From Rugalucina vietnamica (Eukaryota > Mollusca > Bivalvia > Lucinida > Lucinidae), in NCBI GenBank assembly GCA_964017185.1, contig OZ024876.1:33953278-34017277 (forward strand): 64,000 nucleotides of DNA. Reading direction: 5' to 3'. The translations under genes were made by a program, and so were the position numbers. How positions within the stretch are numbered: position 1 is the stretch's first letter; each line of letters starts with the position of its first letter. Shown in pieces: positions 43,238 through 56,041 of this stretch. Below the pieces are notes generated by a model, which saw nothing but the letters and a program-made list of their open reading frames with translations, did no database searches and was not told where the DNA came from.

Positions 43238-46100
43238 GGGCATGATTGACAGGATTTATGGATGATTACTATGTATTGCTATACACAAAACATAAAAGCT
43301 CTAGGCCTTATGGGTTTAGAAAAAAAGAACTATTTCAATGTTGTTTTTTCCACTGTAAGAATATGGAAGCTAATGACCCCCGGGGTGGGGCCATTGTTGA
43401 CCCAGGGGCAGATTATAAATCTATGAAAGGTGATGCCCTTAAATTTGCAAAGGAGAAATATTTCAACGGTTACTCTGGCACACGGTCGGTTCAAGAAAAC
43501 TTTAATTTGATCACATCTTTTATCCAGGATTCAGTGGATAAACATATCCCATCAAAGACTAGTCGCTCAGTTTCCTCAGTCCCATGGTTAACTCCTGAAA
43601 TAAGAAGAAAGATTCGTAGAAAAAATGCAACTCATGCTAAAGCGAAGAAAACTGGGAGTGCAAAATTTAGAACAAAATTTGAAACTTTGAGAAGAGAAGT
43701 CAAAGCAGATATCAGAAAACAGCACGAGTTGTGTGTAAATAACTTGGTTGGTGATGTTAAGGCTAATCCAAGAGATTTTTATCGGTACATAAATAGTCAG
43801 AAAAAAATATGTTCAAGGTACCCCCCCCCCCCCTTTGAAAAAGCGAAATGGAAGTGGTCTTGCTGAGTCAGATTTTGAAAAGGCTGGTGAATTCAATGGT
43901 CAGTTTACGGATGTGTTCACCAAAACTGAACATAGCCAGGTCCCTCTTTTGAATAGAAAAGCCCCGTTTATGGAAGACATAGTGGTATCCAAAGAAGGTG
44001 TCACAAAACTTCTGAAAGGTTTGAACCCGTCGAAAGCTTTAGGTCCTGATGAGCTTCATCCTAGAGTCCTTAAGGAATTGGCATCTGAGCTAGGTCCTGT
44101 TTTTGCACATCTTTTTCAACAGTCAATAGACTCGGGTGAAATCCCCAAAGAATGGCCTCTAGCAAACATTTGTCCCCTGTTCAAAAAGGCTGACAGGTCT
44201 CTTGCTTGCAACTATCGTCCAGTTTCCTTGACCTGCGTACCCTGCAAACTTCTGGAACACATAGTGTGTTCTAATATCATGTTTCATTTGGATCATCATA
44301 AGCTTTTGTCAGACAGGCAACGTGCATTCAGGAAATCCCATAGTTGTGAAACCCAGTTAGCTACAGTGATTGATGACTGGGCAAAAATCTTAGACAATCA
44401 AGGTCAGGTTGATACATTTATCTTGGATTTTGAAAAAGCTTTTGACACTCCTCCGCATGAACTCCTTAAAAGCAAATTGTTCAGTTATGGAATTGGTGGA
44501 AAGACAATAAAATGGATTGATGCCTTCCTTTGCTATAGACAACAAAGAGTTGTGGTTAATGGCGTTAAATCAGACTGGGCTCCTGTTGTATCTGGTGTCC
44601 CACAGGACACCGTTCTTGGCCCCTTGTTGTTTCCGTTGCATATAAATGATATCACCTCAGATATTGAATCGGAAATCAGACTCTTTGCTGATGATTGTGT
44701 TTGTTATCGTGAAATTAAGAATGTGGAGGATACAGTAAAACTTCAGAAGGATATATTGATCGATTAGGTAGTTGGGCCAGGAAATGGGGTATGAGATTTC
44801 AACCTGTCAAGTGCAACATGATGCAGTTGACAAATTAACGTACTAGTAAAATTCAGGCTTCTTACAAGCTTGAGGGTACTGTGTTGGAAAATGTTGAGAG
44901 TATCAAATATCTTGGTGTAACAATAACTAAGGATTTAAAATGGAATACTCACATCAGCAATGTGTGCACCAAAGCCAATAGGACCCTTGGTTTTTTGAGA
45001 CGAAATCTGTTTTCTTGCCCCCAAGATGTGAGAGAAGCTGCCTATAAATGTCTGGTGAGACCTATTCTTGAATATGGTAGCTCAGTTTGGGACCCTCATT
45101 ATGAAGGTCTGATAGATGATTTGGAGAAAGTGCAAAAGCGTGCGGCTAGGTTTGTAACTAGGAACTATACATATGAAAAAGGTAGTATGACTGACATCCT
45201 TAAAAAACTAAAATGAGAATCCCTGCAGAAAAGAAGGAAGGATAATAGAATTATATTGCTTTACAAAGGTCTAAAAGGGAGAGCAAAAATACCCACGGAT
45301 GACCTTATCCCCAAAAATAGGCGTTTTAGGAATCAACACTCCTTGGCATTTCAGATACCTTCAGCAAGTACAAATGCCTATTTACACAGTTTCTTCCCCC
45401 AGACCATTAGAGATTGGAATGAACTCCCTGATTCTCTGATCTCCTCTGCTGAATTGTCAGATGATTGTGTATCTAAATTTACTTCTCTTGTGAGAGCTCG
45501 GGACTAATCCCCTCTGGTCAAGCCCCATCCCCCTGGTGTGGTATTGTCAGTTTGACGTTTCACCAGTAAACTATTCTGACTCTGATTGACAGGATTAATG
45601 TAAAGCTCCACACAACAATGCTGCATACTAAATATGGAAGCTTTTACTCTTGTGGTTTTAGAGATGTGTTTTTTTTTTTTCTTTTTTTTTTTTTTTCCTT
45701 TTTTTTTTTTCAAGTATTAATTTTCCAATTATAAGCCTATGGATCCATGGTATGGCCTGTTTGGATCCCTAGGCAATCTTTGGCAGGATTTATAACACGA
45801 ATTACCATACATTGTTAAGCCCAAAAATTTAAAGCTCTTGGCCTTGCAGCTTCAGTGAGGGAGATCTATTGTTTTTTCCAATGTAAGTCTATGGGAACTA
45901 ATGACCCCAGGGTGGTGTCATTTTTGACCCCAGAGTCATGAATGACAGGATTTATGTATACAGGATTTATGTAGAGCTCCTCATACAAAACATACAAGCT
46001 TTGGGTCTTGTGGTTTCAGAGCAGATTTTTCTTGTATTTTCTATTTTAAGTCTATGGCAGACAATCACTGTATGTACATGAATATTGCCCCAAGGTGGTA
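43238..46100 (+). repeat. Tandem repeat, about 165-bp unit, split by a LINE
   Basis: Units begin TGATTGACAGGATTTATG. Copies are at 43238-43410, 45583-45750, about 45780-45945 and 45950-46100. They share ATAAAAGCTCTAGGCCTT-like and 'TGACCCCAGGGTGG'-like blocks. The LINE at 43411-45582 lies between copies. Confidence 0.75.
43411..45582 (+). mobile_element. CR1/Jockey-group LINE, 5'-truncated and decayed
   Basis: The endonuclease is absent. Translation starts in the linker (SVSSVPWLTPEIRRKIRRKN), then the reverse transcriptase: KALGPDELHPRVLKELASE, NYRPVSLT, HSCETQL, FILDFEKAFD, GVPQDTVLGPLLF and the FADD catalytic box, then the thumb and C-terminal region (SIKYLGVTITKDLKWNTHI, LVRPILEYGSSVWDP, DWNELPDSLI). 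Decay includes a frameshift at the 12-C run near 43820-43832, a frameshift near 44755-44767, a TAA near 44836, TGA for the expected Trp at 45214, and Gly to Asp in the GVPQG motif. The 3' end CTATTCTGACTC resembles CR1-type short terminal repeats. Confidence 0.9.
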
Positions 46101-46887
46101 GCAGACCAACCCCTGAGGTCAAAATGTTTTTGGAATCTTACATTTTTGGTTCATTTGCCAATGTCCTACAAGTTTTGCCCTTCAAATGACATTTTAACAA
46201 TTTTCCTCATTTCCTCATTCAAATGCATGGGTGACATACATTTTGCCATAGAATATGCCAAGGTCATCACAAGGTCATAATTTATAATCACATTGTAGAA
46301 CTTCAGGACCAGATGCTTCATGCCAAGTTTCGATAAAGTCAATCGAAGTAATTATCTTCCCATTCCAGATGAGAAGATTTTTTAATATTTTTTTTCACCT
46401 TATATGAGCATGGCGCCACCTTGGTCATGTGACATAGATTATTTATAAACACATTGATTCCCCATTTCTATACATATTGCTTCTTGTAAAATTTGGCTTT
46501 GATTATCCAAGGGTTTTCAGAGAAGATCTTTGAAAATGGTGGATGATGACGACAACAGACAGACACCAGGTACCTCATTACGAATACATGCCCATGTACT
46601 ACACTGATTTTTCCTAAGTTTTGAAAATTTTAAATTTTTATCAGAAAAAAAAATTGATATTTTTAATATTTTTGTTCAAAACATACACTGTGGGTACACG
46701 TTAGAACCGCCTTGCCTAGGCAGTTCTAACGAGTACGCACAATGTATGTTTTGGATCAAAAATAAGATAATAAGGTATACATGTACCCCTGAAAACCCCA
46801 GTAGTGGGGTTTAAAGGGGTATACATTTCATGGACATGTTATCCTGATGTATAAGCTCACTCATGTGCCATAGGCTCAGGAGAGCTA
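46100..46887 (+). mobile_element. Hairpin-ended element, right part, interrupted by a MITE
   Basis: The family body (GCCACCTTGGTCATGTGAC, CAGAGAAGATCTTTGAAAA) runs to about 46571. The diverged right hairpin is at 46850-46887 (AAGCTCACTCATGTGCC, GGCTCAGGAGAGCTAA). Between them is the MITE 46572-46849. No left end could be placed; it may include the tandem repeat to its left. Confidence 0.6.
46572..46849. mobile_element. GTGGGTAC-hairpin MITE, best copy (278 bp)
   Basis: Left ACCTCATTACGAATACATGC, hairpin ACACTGTGGGTACACG...GAGTACGCACAATGT around GCCTAGGC, right 'TTTCATGGACATG' and TATCCTGATG. TA occurs at both junctions and may be the target duplication. 46890-47160 is unassigned. Confidence 0.75.
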
Positions 46888-47277
46888 ATAAGTTATAAGA
46901 TTGAATGTCTGAATTTGCCATGGTATGATTTTTATGCTAGAACATCCTAGTTTTTGTGCAAAATATATGTTTCAAGGCTTAAATGCAAAGCTATGAACAT
47001 AGCAGCTTTGAATGGATATAGATTTTCATAAATTTAGTTGATTCTAGCATTAACTTTATTGTGTCATTTCATTCATTATTTGTATCCAATGTATCGACAC
47101 TGTTGCATCCATCATAACAAAAAATTGACCATGAAATGTTTCCAACTTTTCAGCTATAAATGAGCTGGCTTGTGGGAAAACCAACAATCTGGGTTTCTGA
47201 CCAGGTCCAACCCAAACCAGCGTGTCACAGAAGCATGCTAGAGGCTTGAAATTTTGGTTTTAAGAAGCTTGTACTAT

Positions 47278-50200
47278 ACTTGGCCGTCCAAATCCAAAAA
47301 AGTGGCTTTGTTTTGGTTTTGTTGGCATTTTTGAGTACATTATTCTACCTATGCTCATAATATTCCTTGGCATGTGCCCAAACTCGTACGGGTGGATGCC
47401 AAGTATGTAAATGACCCTGGGCCACAGAACAAGGTCAAAGGTCAAATGAGTGCAAAATAGCAAAAATCTGTAAAAATGAAAATAAACATTATTGTTTTGG
47501 AAAATAATGGACTGATTATAGGTAACTTGTATTCATGTCATTCCTTGAAACGTGTCCAAAGACATAGAGGTGGGTGCCAAGACTGTAAATGCTCCTGGGT
47601 AACAGAATTAGGTCAAAAGTCAAATGAGTGCAAAATAACAAACACCTTTATAATAACCAAGTATTTCTTAAATCAAACATGAACTGACTAAAGGCAACAT
47701 GTGCTTATTTTATTCATTGACAAGTGCTTAAACTCATACGGGTATATTCCAAGTCTGTAACTGCCTCTGGGTCACATAATTAGGTCAAAAGTCATATGAG
47801 TGCAAAAATATCAAAACCTGTTATGGTAATTAATAGTCCTCTAGCTACCCATACCCCCTTCCCCCAGGGGGAATTTTCTACACTGTGATTTTCTAAAAGT
47901 ACATTGAAAAACCTATCAGACCCTATTTTCTGCCAGTGGAAGCGTTTGCGTTTTACGCTGTGTTCTATTAAAGTACCCTAAATATTCATTTTTTGCGTTT
48001 TTATAATGGTATACACATAGATCAATTATTTGTAATCCTGGACCATTGAACTTGGTCTCATTTTAAAGCTCAGACATAGCCCTTTCTTCCTATGATAAGT
48101 AATGGAAAATATCTAATTTGTTTATTTCATGAATTTTCGTTAACTTTAAAATGAATAAAAAGAAACAATTCAAAATCAATTACCCATAAAAACTATTGTC
48201 ATGCCTAAACTATCATTGTGGCTTATTGTTATTGTACCAATAATACTATTTGACAAATTTGTTGATGACTCATGGGCCTAATAAAAAAAAATATCTCATT
48301 TGCATTTTCATGAATATAAATGAAAATGACGAAAATCAAGATATACAAAGGGAAAATATATTGCTATTTGAAGGGTTTAGGGTAGGATATCTATAGGATG
48401 TACCTTGCACCCTTAGAACAAATGCCCAGTTTGGTCAGAGGATCACTTTATTGCCCTTGTGTGTCACGTAAAATCAAAGAGTGTTCACCCCTACCCCTAA
48501 TAAGCAGAGGAAGTAGTGTGGTACACCTATATTGCCACATGTTTCTTGGCTACTGACAGACCTTAAGAGAGCAGAAATAGGCATCAAATGATTGCTTTGA
48601 CAATGCTTAATAACCATGTAATAAGATATAAATATCAAACTGACTTCCTGGTGTTCGAATATTAATGAGAACTTTATATATTAGAAAAAATATCACAGAA
48701 AAATGGAGTATACCAGCACAATTTGATTGTATCTCGTCAACCGAAAGCCCTAGAGAGCTTAAATTGGTACCAAATGATTGCTATGACAAAGTTCTATAAC
48801 TCTGTAATAAGAAATACGGTATAAAAAACTGGCTAATAAGATATACGGTATAAAAAACTGGCTATCTTAATGCTCAATATTAATGAGAAAAATAACAGAT
48901 AAATGAAGGGGGTCTACCAACAAAATTGCTAATATCTCAGCTACTAAAAACTCTAGAGAGCTGAAATTAATATCAAATGATTGATATGATAATGGTTTAT
49001 AATAATGTGATAAGATACAGAAAAAAATTGACTTTCTTGAGGTTCAAATCTTGATGAGAACTTTCAATATTAGAGAAACATCACACAACAATGGAGGGGG
49101 TATACCTACAGAAATGTTTATAGCTCAGCAACCAAAAGCCATAGAGAGCAGAAATTGGTATCAAATATTGCTATTACAACATTCTAAAACCACGAAATAA
49201 GATATATAAATATTCAGACTTTCGTGTTGTTCAAATATTGATGAAATCTTATAATATTAGAGAAAAATCACAGCAAATGGAGGGGTGATACCTACAGAAA
49301 CGTTTATACCTCAGCAACCAAAAGCCATAGAGAGCAAAAATTGGTATCAAATGATTGCTATGACAATATTCTATAACCATGTAATACAGTATATAAACAA
49401 GCTGACTTCCTTGTTTCTCAAATATTTAAGAAAACTTAAGATTGGGAGAAAAATCACTGGCAAGCGAAGGGGTATACCAATAAAATTGCTAATATCTCAG
49501 TGACCAAAAGCTCTAGAGAGCTGAAATATGTATCAAATGATTGCTATAATAATGTTCTATTAAAGTGTAATAAGATGCATAAATAATCTGACTTTCTTGT
49601 TTCTGGATTAATGATGAGAACTTTGATTTTAGATAATCTCAGAAAAATAAAGGGAGTATACCAACGGAATCGTTTATATCTCAGCAACCAAAAGTCATAG
49701 AGAGCAGACGTTGGTATCAAATGATTGCTATCTCAATATTCCATAAACATGTAATAAGGTATATAAACAAGCTAACTTTCTTGTTTCTCAAACATTTAAG
49801 AAAACTTAAGATACAGGAGAAAAATCACTGGCAAACGAAGGGCGCATACCAATAAAATTGCTATTATCTCAGTGACCAAAAGCTCTAGAGAGCTGAAATA
49901 GGTGTCAAATGATTGCTATAATAATGTTCTATAATAGTGTTATAAGACGCATAAATAATCTGACTTTCTTGGTGTTGGAATAGTGATGAGAACTTGAAAT
50001 ATTAGATAATAATCTCAGAAAAATAGATATATCAACGGAAACGTATATATCTCAACAATCAAAAGTCACAGAGAGCTGAAATTGGTATCAAAGGGGATTG
50101 CTATGACAATATTCTATAATCATGTGATAAGATATATAAACAAGCTAACTTTCTTGTTTCTCAAATATTTAAGGAAACTTAAGATATAGGAGAAAAATCC

Positions 50201-51302
50201 TTGGCAAACGAAGGGGGTATACCAATAAAACTGCTAATATATCAGTGACAAAAAGCTCTAGAGAACTGAAATTGGTATCAAATGATTGCTAGAATAATAT
50301 TCTATAACCATGTTGTGAGACACACAAACAATCTGACTGTCTTGTTTTTCGAATATTGATAAAAACTTAAAATATTAGTGAAACACGACAGAAAAGTGGA
50401 TGGGGTATACCAACAAAATGTTTTATAACTTAGCAACCAAAAGTCATAGAGAGCTGAAATTGGTATCAAATGCTTGCTATGATAATGTTCTATAAACATG
50501 CGATAAGATAAATGAATAGTTCAACTTTCTTATTGTTTGAATATTGATGAAAACTTAAAATATTTGATAAAAATCACAGTAAAATAGAGGGGTATACCAA
50601 CGCAAACGTTAATATCTCAGCAAGCATAAGTCCTAGAGATCTGAAATTGGTTTTAAATGATTTTTATGACAATAATGTATAAACATGTAATAATATATAT
50701 GACCAAGCTGACTATCCCGTTGCAAAACATTAAAAAAACTTGAGATATAAGAGAAAAAACACAGACAGATGCAGGGGAGTGTACCAATAAAATTGCCAAT
50801 ATCTCAGCAACTAAAAGCTGCAGAGAGCTGAAATTGGTATCAAATAATTGCTACGATCATATTCTATACATAATTGATACAAAAAGTACCTAAAAGAGCT
50901 TAATCACCATCAGAATACCACTGACACTGATCTTTATACAGACAATTGTAAAAGGGCATGAAAATAAGCATTTTTTGCACTAAAGTGACCTTTGACCTAA
51001 ATCTGCATTACTTTGTTGTAACAATTGTTACTGATTACAACATACAAATGCATAAGATGTAATTTGGGTTTTTGTACCAAAACAAATGAAAATGTTACAT
51101 AAGATACTGCTATTATGTTAAACTATCTCAAATTTTGCACTTAGTTGACTTTTGGCCTATTTTTGGGACTCTGGGGCATTTTCAGACTTGGCATCCACCC
51201 TAGCATGTATTGTTACACATTAAGGTACTTATTAAGCATGGATGCCAAAATGTACTCAAACATGCCAACAGAAAAATATTTGAGGGGCTTGGGAGGCCAA
51301 CT
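47278..51302. mobile_element. 4-kb terminal-inverted-repeat element with two tandem arrays
   Basis: Ends are imperfect inverted repeats: ACTTGGCCGTCC on the left against GGGAGGCCAACT on the right, with a further shared inner block GTTGGCATNTTTGAGTACAT. ACTAT (possibly TACTAT) borders both ends and is a candidate 5-6 bp target duplication. The interior has a 168-bp tandem (47370-47830) and a longer array (48490-50880). 47831-48490 and 50881-51240 are AT-rich. No transposase was seen. Confidence 0.65.
48490..50880. repeat. Tandem array, about 186-bp unit, about 13 copies, dimeric higher order
   Basis: Variants of 'GAGAGCTGAAATTGGTATCA' recur near 48570, 48755, 48957, 49147, 49332, 49515, 49701, 49887, 50072, 50259, 50447, 50638 and 50827. 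In the middle, two types alternate: one with 'AAAAGTCATAGAGAGCAGA' and ACCATGTAATA, the other with 'AAAAGCTCTAGAGAGCTGA' and AATAGTGT. This gives a dimer of about 372 bp. Confidence 0.85.
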
Positions 51303-51550
51303 ACTATCCGTGTAGCGAAAACAAAGATGCTGATCAGCTGTGCAATTACTGCAAAGCTGATCTGCGCCTTTGGTTTCGCATATGGAGATTGTTTTCTCAT
51401 TTGGCTCATTTAATACAATACATGCATATGAAAAAGTCATTACTGGTTAAAAACACACTATATACTCAAGTTTCTCATTATGTAATAAGTGTTTCTCATT
51501 ATGTAAGTGTCGGGCAATATAGTCTGTGTTTGCTATCATATACCGGGTAA

Positions 51551-51760
51551 GCCACCGCATGGGAAAACCAACAATCTGCATATGCGAAAACAAAGATGCA
51601 TATCAGCTTCGCAGTAACTGTGAAGCTGATCAGTGCCTTTGTTTTCGCTACATGAAGAGTACAATACCTCCTTTCTAAATCCAAAATTTCCAACCTCTAG
51701 CCATGGTTTGTTTTGGACCTGGTCGGAACCCAAATTGTTGGCTTTCTCACCCACAGGCTC
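51551..51760. mobile_element. GATCAGCTG-hairpin MITE, intact-looking
   Basis: Ends GCCACCGCATGGGAAAACC and GGCTTTCTCACCCACAGGC, with the internal hairpin CAGCTTCGCAGTAACTGTGAAGCTG. Confidence 0.8.
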
Positions 51761-51837
51761 ATTTATGTACATCACATCACAGACACAGAGTTCGACCTGA
51801 ACCTGTATTGTTTTCATCATGATAACATGCTGGTGAA

Positions 51838-52104
51838 ATGTATTCCCCACTAAACCCAACTTTAATATAGAGAAAATGGGGTTTACACGGGTATACTTAT
51901 TTTTCTAATTTTAACTTCAATACATACATGTACATTGTGGGTACTCGTTAGAACTGCCTCGCCGAGGCAGTTCTAATGTGTACCCACAATGTATGTTTTG
52001 AGCAAAAATATTTAAAAAAAAAATATAAAAATATCCAATGAATTTTTCAATTTTTTTTCTTCTGAAAAAAATCTCTGTATATTGCATGGGCAAGTTTTCA
52101 TAAT
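51838..52104. mobile_element. GTGGGTAC-hairpin MITE
   Basis: The hairpin at about 51922-52000 reads TACATTGTGGGTACTCGTTA, GAACTGCCTCGCCGAGGCAG, then TTCTAATGTGTACCCACAAT. Flanks carry GGGGTTTACACGGGTATAC and ATTGCATGGGCAAGTTTTC. 52105-53085 downstream is unassigned; the ORF 52495-52791 has no recognisable similarity. Confidence 0.8.
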
Positions 52105-53085
52105 GGTTAACATTATACAGTAGAAGATCATGAGGGCCTGCGTAGACGTTTTTAAAAACAAAATTCACGTGCGTTTATTCCCAGGGACTATTTTCATTTT
52201 GAGGCTAGCAACCACGGGTCACCTTTTCATCAGCTGATTACATGAAAACACTTGAATACGTGACTCTAAACCCTCAAGAAATGAATTGCTCAAGGATGAT
52301 ATTATCCAAAAATGTCAGCAAAGACATTTGTCACCCAAAAGCCTTGCCACACGGACGCCATGAAAATGGCCGTTTTTTGACGGCACACACCAGCCTCAGG
52401 AAATCTAATTTTTTATCTATTTATCATTAAACGCACGCATCCACACCCATACCGGTAGATGCTCTAATAATTCTTCTTTTAATTAAGGTCATCCATGCCA
52501 CGATTGGTACATGACCATTTTTCTAACCCATATTTAACAATGAGCTTCCGGTTTCATCGGTCACCTTCATTGAGAAAATGTGGAATTCACGAGTCCTTGA
52601 CGACAAATTTAAACACACGAAAAATACATAAACAAAGAAACTCTTACCAAAATTCAAGCATAGTAATCCATACTGGCGTCCTAGTAGTCTTTTTAATGCA
52701 CTTCGGGAAAGTAATGATCAAGAAATGTAAATTATTTCGCAAAAAAAATCAAGACAATCTCACTAAAACACAAACGACATTTGCCAGTTGAAACTGTAAA
52801 TAATGAAACGTCATACAAAGATGGTCGCTCACAATGACGTCATGAACGAAAGAATATCAGTTGCGGATCTAGCGGTTCTCTTTTTGGGTTATAAATTAAT
52901 GGGGAAAGTAATTTGATCGGTTTTAAAGTGTGAAATACGGTACGAATGACAGGCACTTAAGCCGTAACGATACACGCACGTGGACGTGTTCGAATCCTTA
53001 ATTGGTTTTGAAAGCACCTGTTAATTTTAATGACGCCGGTCGGCCCAAACACTTGACTTAAGACGGTACTGTCCCATCTAGATCT

Positions 53086-53330
53086 AATGCACCACTGCAT
53101 CCCCCTCCTTTACAGGGATAGGCGGGGATAATGACTTTTTACTTTTCAGTGCTCCACTTTAAGCCCCACCCTGCGGGGACGAGTTTGATGTCCAAACCCT
53201 GTACTTTACTTGTACCCATGCACTCTCACAATAAAAATCCCACTGGTGTAAGAATTTAATCAGTCAGTTCCCCTGCACTACAGGGAGGAAAGGGGGGGTG
53301 GGGGCATCGGTTACAAATGACTGGTACATA
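53086..53330. mobile_element. TGCACCAGTCATTTGTAA-type MITE
   Basis: Diverged left end AATGCACCACTGCAT, right end GTTACAAATGACTGGTACAT, with G/C-rich subterminal blocks (CCCCACCCTGCGGGGA). Other copies: 54728-55073, 57495-57831, 62539-62819. Confidence 0.75.
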
Positions 53331-53639
53331 AATTCCAAGCTGCAACTTCTGAGTTTTGTGTCTCTGAGAGAAATTGATGTCTATAGATCTAAAACTAATA
53401 TGAAATGACGGCCCAACCCGTAGGCTACGCGAGAGGCTACGTGGCATGGCGATTTTAGTACCCGACAACAACACAACCCTCACACCGTGACGGGCGTCAA
53501 GGGGCATTGTTATCATTTTGTTCCGCCCGTCATAGTAGATTTTTTCCCCGTTTTTAAAGCCTGTACCGTTTTTTGGGGGGCACTGTAGGTCTATCTCCGA
53601 ATCCGAAGAATGGCCAACAATTTAAATAAATAAATATGA

Positions 53640-53815
53640 ATAAATTAATTGTTCTGTGGAAAAACGTTCCAATCAACCATTTTTCAGTCCAGATGTTCAG
53701 TCGTGTCTTGGCGGAGCGACCATTAGCGTTTCTTACTCATGAACATAGCCCGGCGGTGCCAGTAGGGGTGTAACACCCGACCCCTCAACTCCGGCTTTCA
53801 CGCTACCAGGTAAAA
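53640..53815 (-). repeat. Probable SINE fragment
   Basis: Resembles the central domain of the SINEs at 20622 and 56266 (CAACCATTTTTCAGTC, GTCGTGTCTTGGCGGAGCG). The tRNA-like head could not be confirmed. Confidence 0.4.
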
Positions 53816-53916
53816 AGTAAAAGAAAATTTAAACTTATCAATTTCGGAAGAAACATCGAAACACTTCGTCCATATGCTTAAAAATTTGAATCATACGGAC
53901 GGGGGCGGGATCAAAT

Positions 53917-54146
53917 GAGCCGCGACGCGAGAAAACCGGTATCGGGGTTTCCGACCATGTCCGACACGAACCGGTCTGTACAGTCACAGAAAAAAAGCTA
54001 AACGCTTGAAATTTTGGATTTAAGTAGAAGAGGGGTTGTACTATCCGAGTAGCGAAAACAAAGGCGCTGATCAGCTGTGCAGTTACTACACAGCTGATCT
54101 GCGCCTTTGTTTTCGCATAGGCGAAAACCCGGTTTTCTGATGGCGA
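53917..54146. mobile_element. GATCAGCTG-hairpin MITE
   Basis: Ends GAGCCGCGACGCGAGAAAAC and CCCGGTTTTCTGATGGCG. Hairpin CAGATCAGCTGTGTAGTA on the minus strand with its partner. 54147-54727 is unassigned. Confidence 0.8.
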
Positions 54147-54727
54147 CATTGTTCCTAGCCTTTAACCATTAAATGTGGAGTTAATGCGTTCGACGCTATC
54201 ACTAGTTCATCGCGCTCCTGATGTAACATATCAGAAATAATGATGACGGCCTTTCAGATGCATTGAGATGCGTGTTGCAATCTAGTTCGTGAGTGTTGTG
54301 AAAACGCGCATGGTGCAAGGGAAGCAACTCGATAAAACAACATAAGCTGGTGCACGCCACAGTATCGATTTATCTTTCGATGCTATAACTGTTACGATAT
54401 TTCTGGTTATTATTCATTTATTTTGTTAAGTTTACATTTCCTATCAGATTTTACCTCCCATTTAGCAAACTTCGTGAAAAAAACAAGCCTTGCTCGATAA
54501 TAATTATAAATTACAATATTACGTGTTTTCTCGGTAGCTAGTCTGCTTTTACCCATGTACGATCATGTAACTTAATTGCATACATTCATACGTGTTTCTT
54601 CTTCTTTTCTTTTTTTTTCCTGGGCGAGACTAGTACTATGATGATTGTTTTTGTGGGTTTTGTTTTGTGGGTATGTTGTTCCGGGAACCTCGGTAGTCTG
54701 CTTTTACCCATGTACCATTACAAAGCA

Positions 54728-55073
54728 TAATGCACCAGTCATTTAATTCCCCGATCCGCCGGGGGCCGGGGATAGCGAGGTTAGACAGTGCCGGGATTTA
54801 AAACCTCTGTCGAGTCCCGGTAGTGCCGGGGTTTTAATTTTCTGCCAATACATAGTCATGTCAATTCGATTGACATTTTCATTTAGGTGCAGAAATTCAA
54901 GCCCTCTCTTATTTTTCATTAGAACAGCTCCCAGCCGGGGAGCCGGGACTTTTAGCAAGAAATTAACCACAAATCTGACCCATTTTAGCAGAGCTTTAAA
55001 AACTGAAAAGTTAAAAGCGCCGCTATTCCAGGGCCGTTGGGGCGGGGGCATGGATACAAATGACTGGTGCATA
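54728..55073. mobile_element. TGCACCAGTCATTTGTAA-type MITE
   Basis: Left AATGCACCAGTCATTTAATT, right ATACAAATGACTGGTGCAT, with CCGGGG-rich inner segments. 55074-55740 is unassigned. Confidence 0.8.
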
Positions 55074-55789
55074 ATCATTCTTCTAAATATAATTCAGTTT
55101 GATTCATTGTGAATATGATGTGTACCTCACGACGACTTTAAAGCAGAACATCAGAATCACTTGCGATATTTTTAAACAAAAAAATCGCATTTGGCGCAAT
55201 TGCATTATAATTTTTATTTTGTAGCTTCGCCACTTCTTTACAAGACAAGAATTGCACATAGGTTACCATTTCAAATTATTCAAGTTTTCAAAAACTGGGT
55301 ACATGATTGTATATTACGTATAACGTACGTTCTGGAAATTGGCGAGAATCGTGAACATATAATGTTCTAAGTCGATATACATGTAGGCGTCTGTACACGT
55401 AACTGGAAATCATGGACTGTGCTCTGGTTACCGAGTTTCACTTTCATCTATCTGTTCGAGTAGCCTTGAATTTCAATTGACAAACACGAAAAGGTTTATC
55501 TAACAAGTTATGTCAACTAGACTAGAAACTCGATGCAGATCTCATATATGCAAAATAGCTGCAGCGATGACTTGGATTGTATTGTATGATTCTAAGTGTT
55601 AGTATATCGTTTTCGTAACACAACAGACTGGTGCTCTTTTGTTTGAGTTCATAAAGCTTAAAACGTCCCACTGATAATTTTGAATTCATGTCGGCACGAA
55701 ACCATCGCTTTCTGAGTAACACGTAACTAGCGCTTTTATGTGCGTGTGCTGGAAGGGGGGGGGGGGGGGCTGAAAGCGTCTTGCTCAGA

Positions 55790-55875
55790 GTAACACTACA
55801 TGGCTGAGGATGATGCTGAACCCAGGTCCGAGATAATGAATTCTACCACTGGGCCAGTGAGGTTATACCCTCGAT
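55790..55875 (-). repeat. tRNA-like SINE head
   Basis: On the minus strand: GGTATAACCTCACTGGCCCA, a box-A-like TGGCCCAGTGGTAGAATTC and a box-B-like GGGTTCAGCATC. A G-run (55756-55769) lies beyond it. Confidence 0.55.
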
Positions 55876-55914
55876 GTCTGACAAAGATGTTTCTTTGATC
55901 GCTGATTTGATTTT

Positions 55915-56041
55915 TGTTAGTTTAAATTGAGGTTTAACGCCCCGGGAGGCAATAATATTTCAGTCATGCTGAGACGGAGTTACCGTGTCCTGGATATTAT
56001 GGAGTTAATGTGTCTTGCTCAAAGGCACATGACACATTTAT

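Larger units (their letters stand above)
47161..51408. mobile_element. GATCAGCTG-hairpin MITE split by a 4-kb insertion
   Basis: The left half, 47161-47277, is GAGCTGGCTTGTGGGAAAAC to TTGTACTAT. The right half, 51302-51408, is ACTATCCGTGTAGCGAAAAC with the GATCAGCTG hairpin and GTTTTCTCATTTGGCTC. In uninterrupted family members the two halves are contiguous. Confidence 0.75.

Noticed and set aside
48490-50880. CRISPR-like appearance of a regular array
   Set aside because: Units of about 186 bp are homologous along their whole length with no unique spacers, so this is a satellite in a eukaryotic genome.
52495-52791. 98-codon open frame with Met start as a possible gene
   Set aside because: No recognisable domain, no splice context, ordinary AT-rich codon composition; length is compatible with chance.
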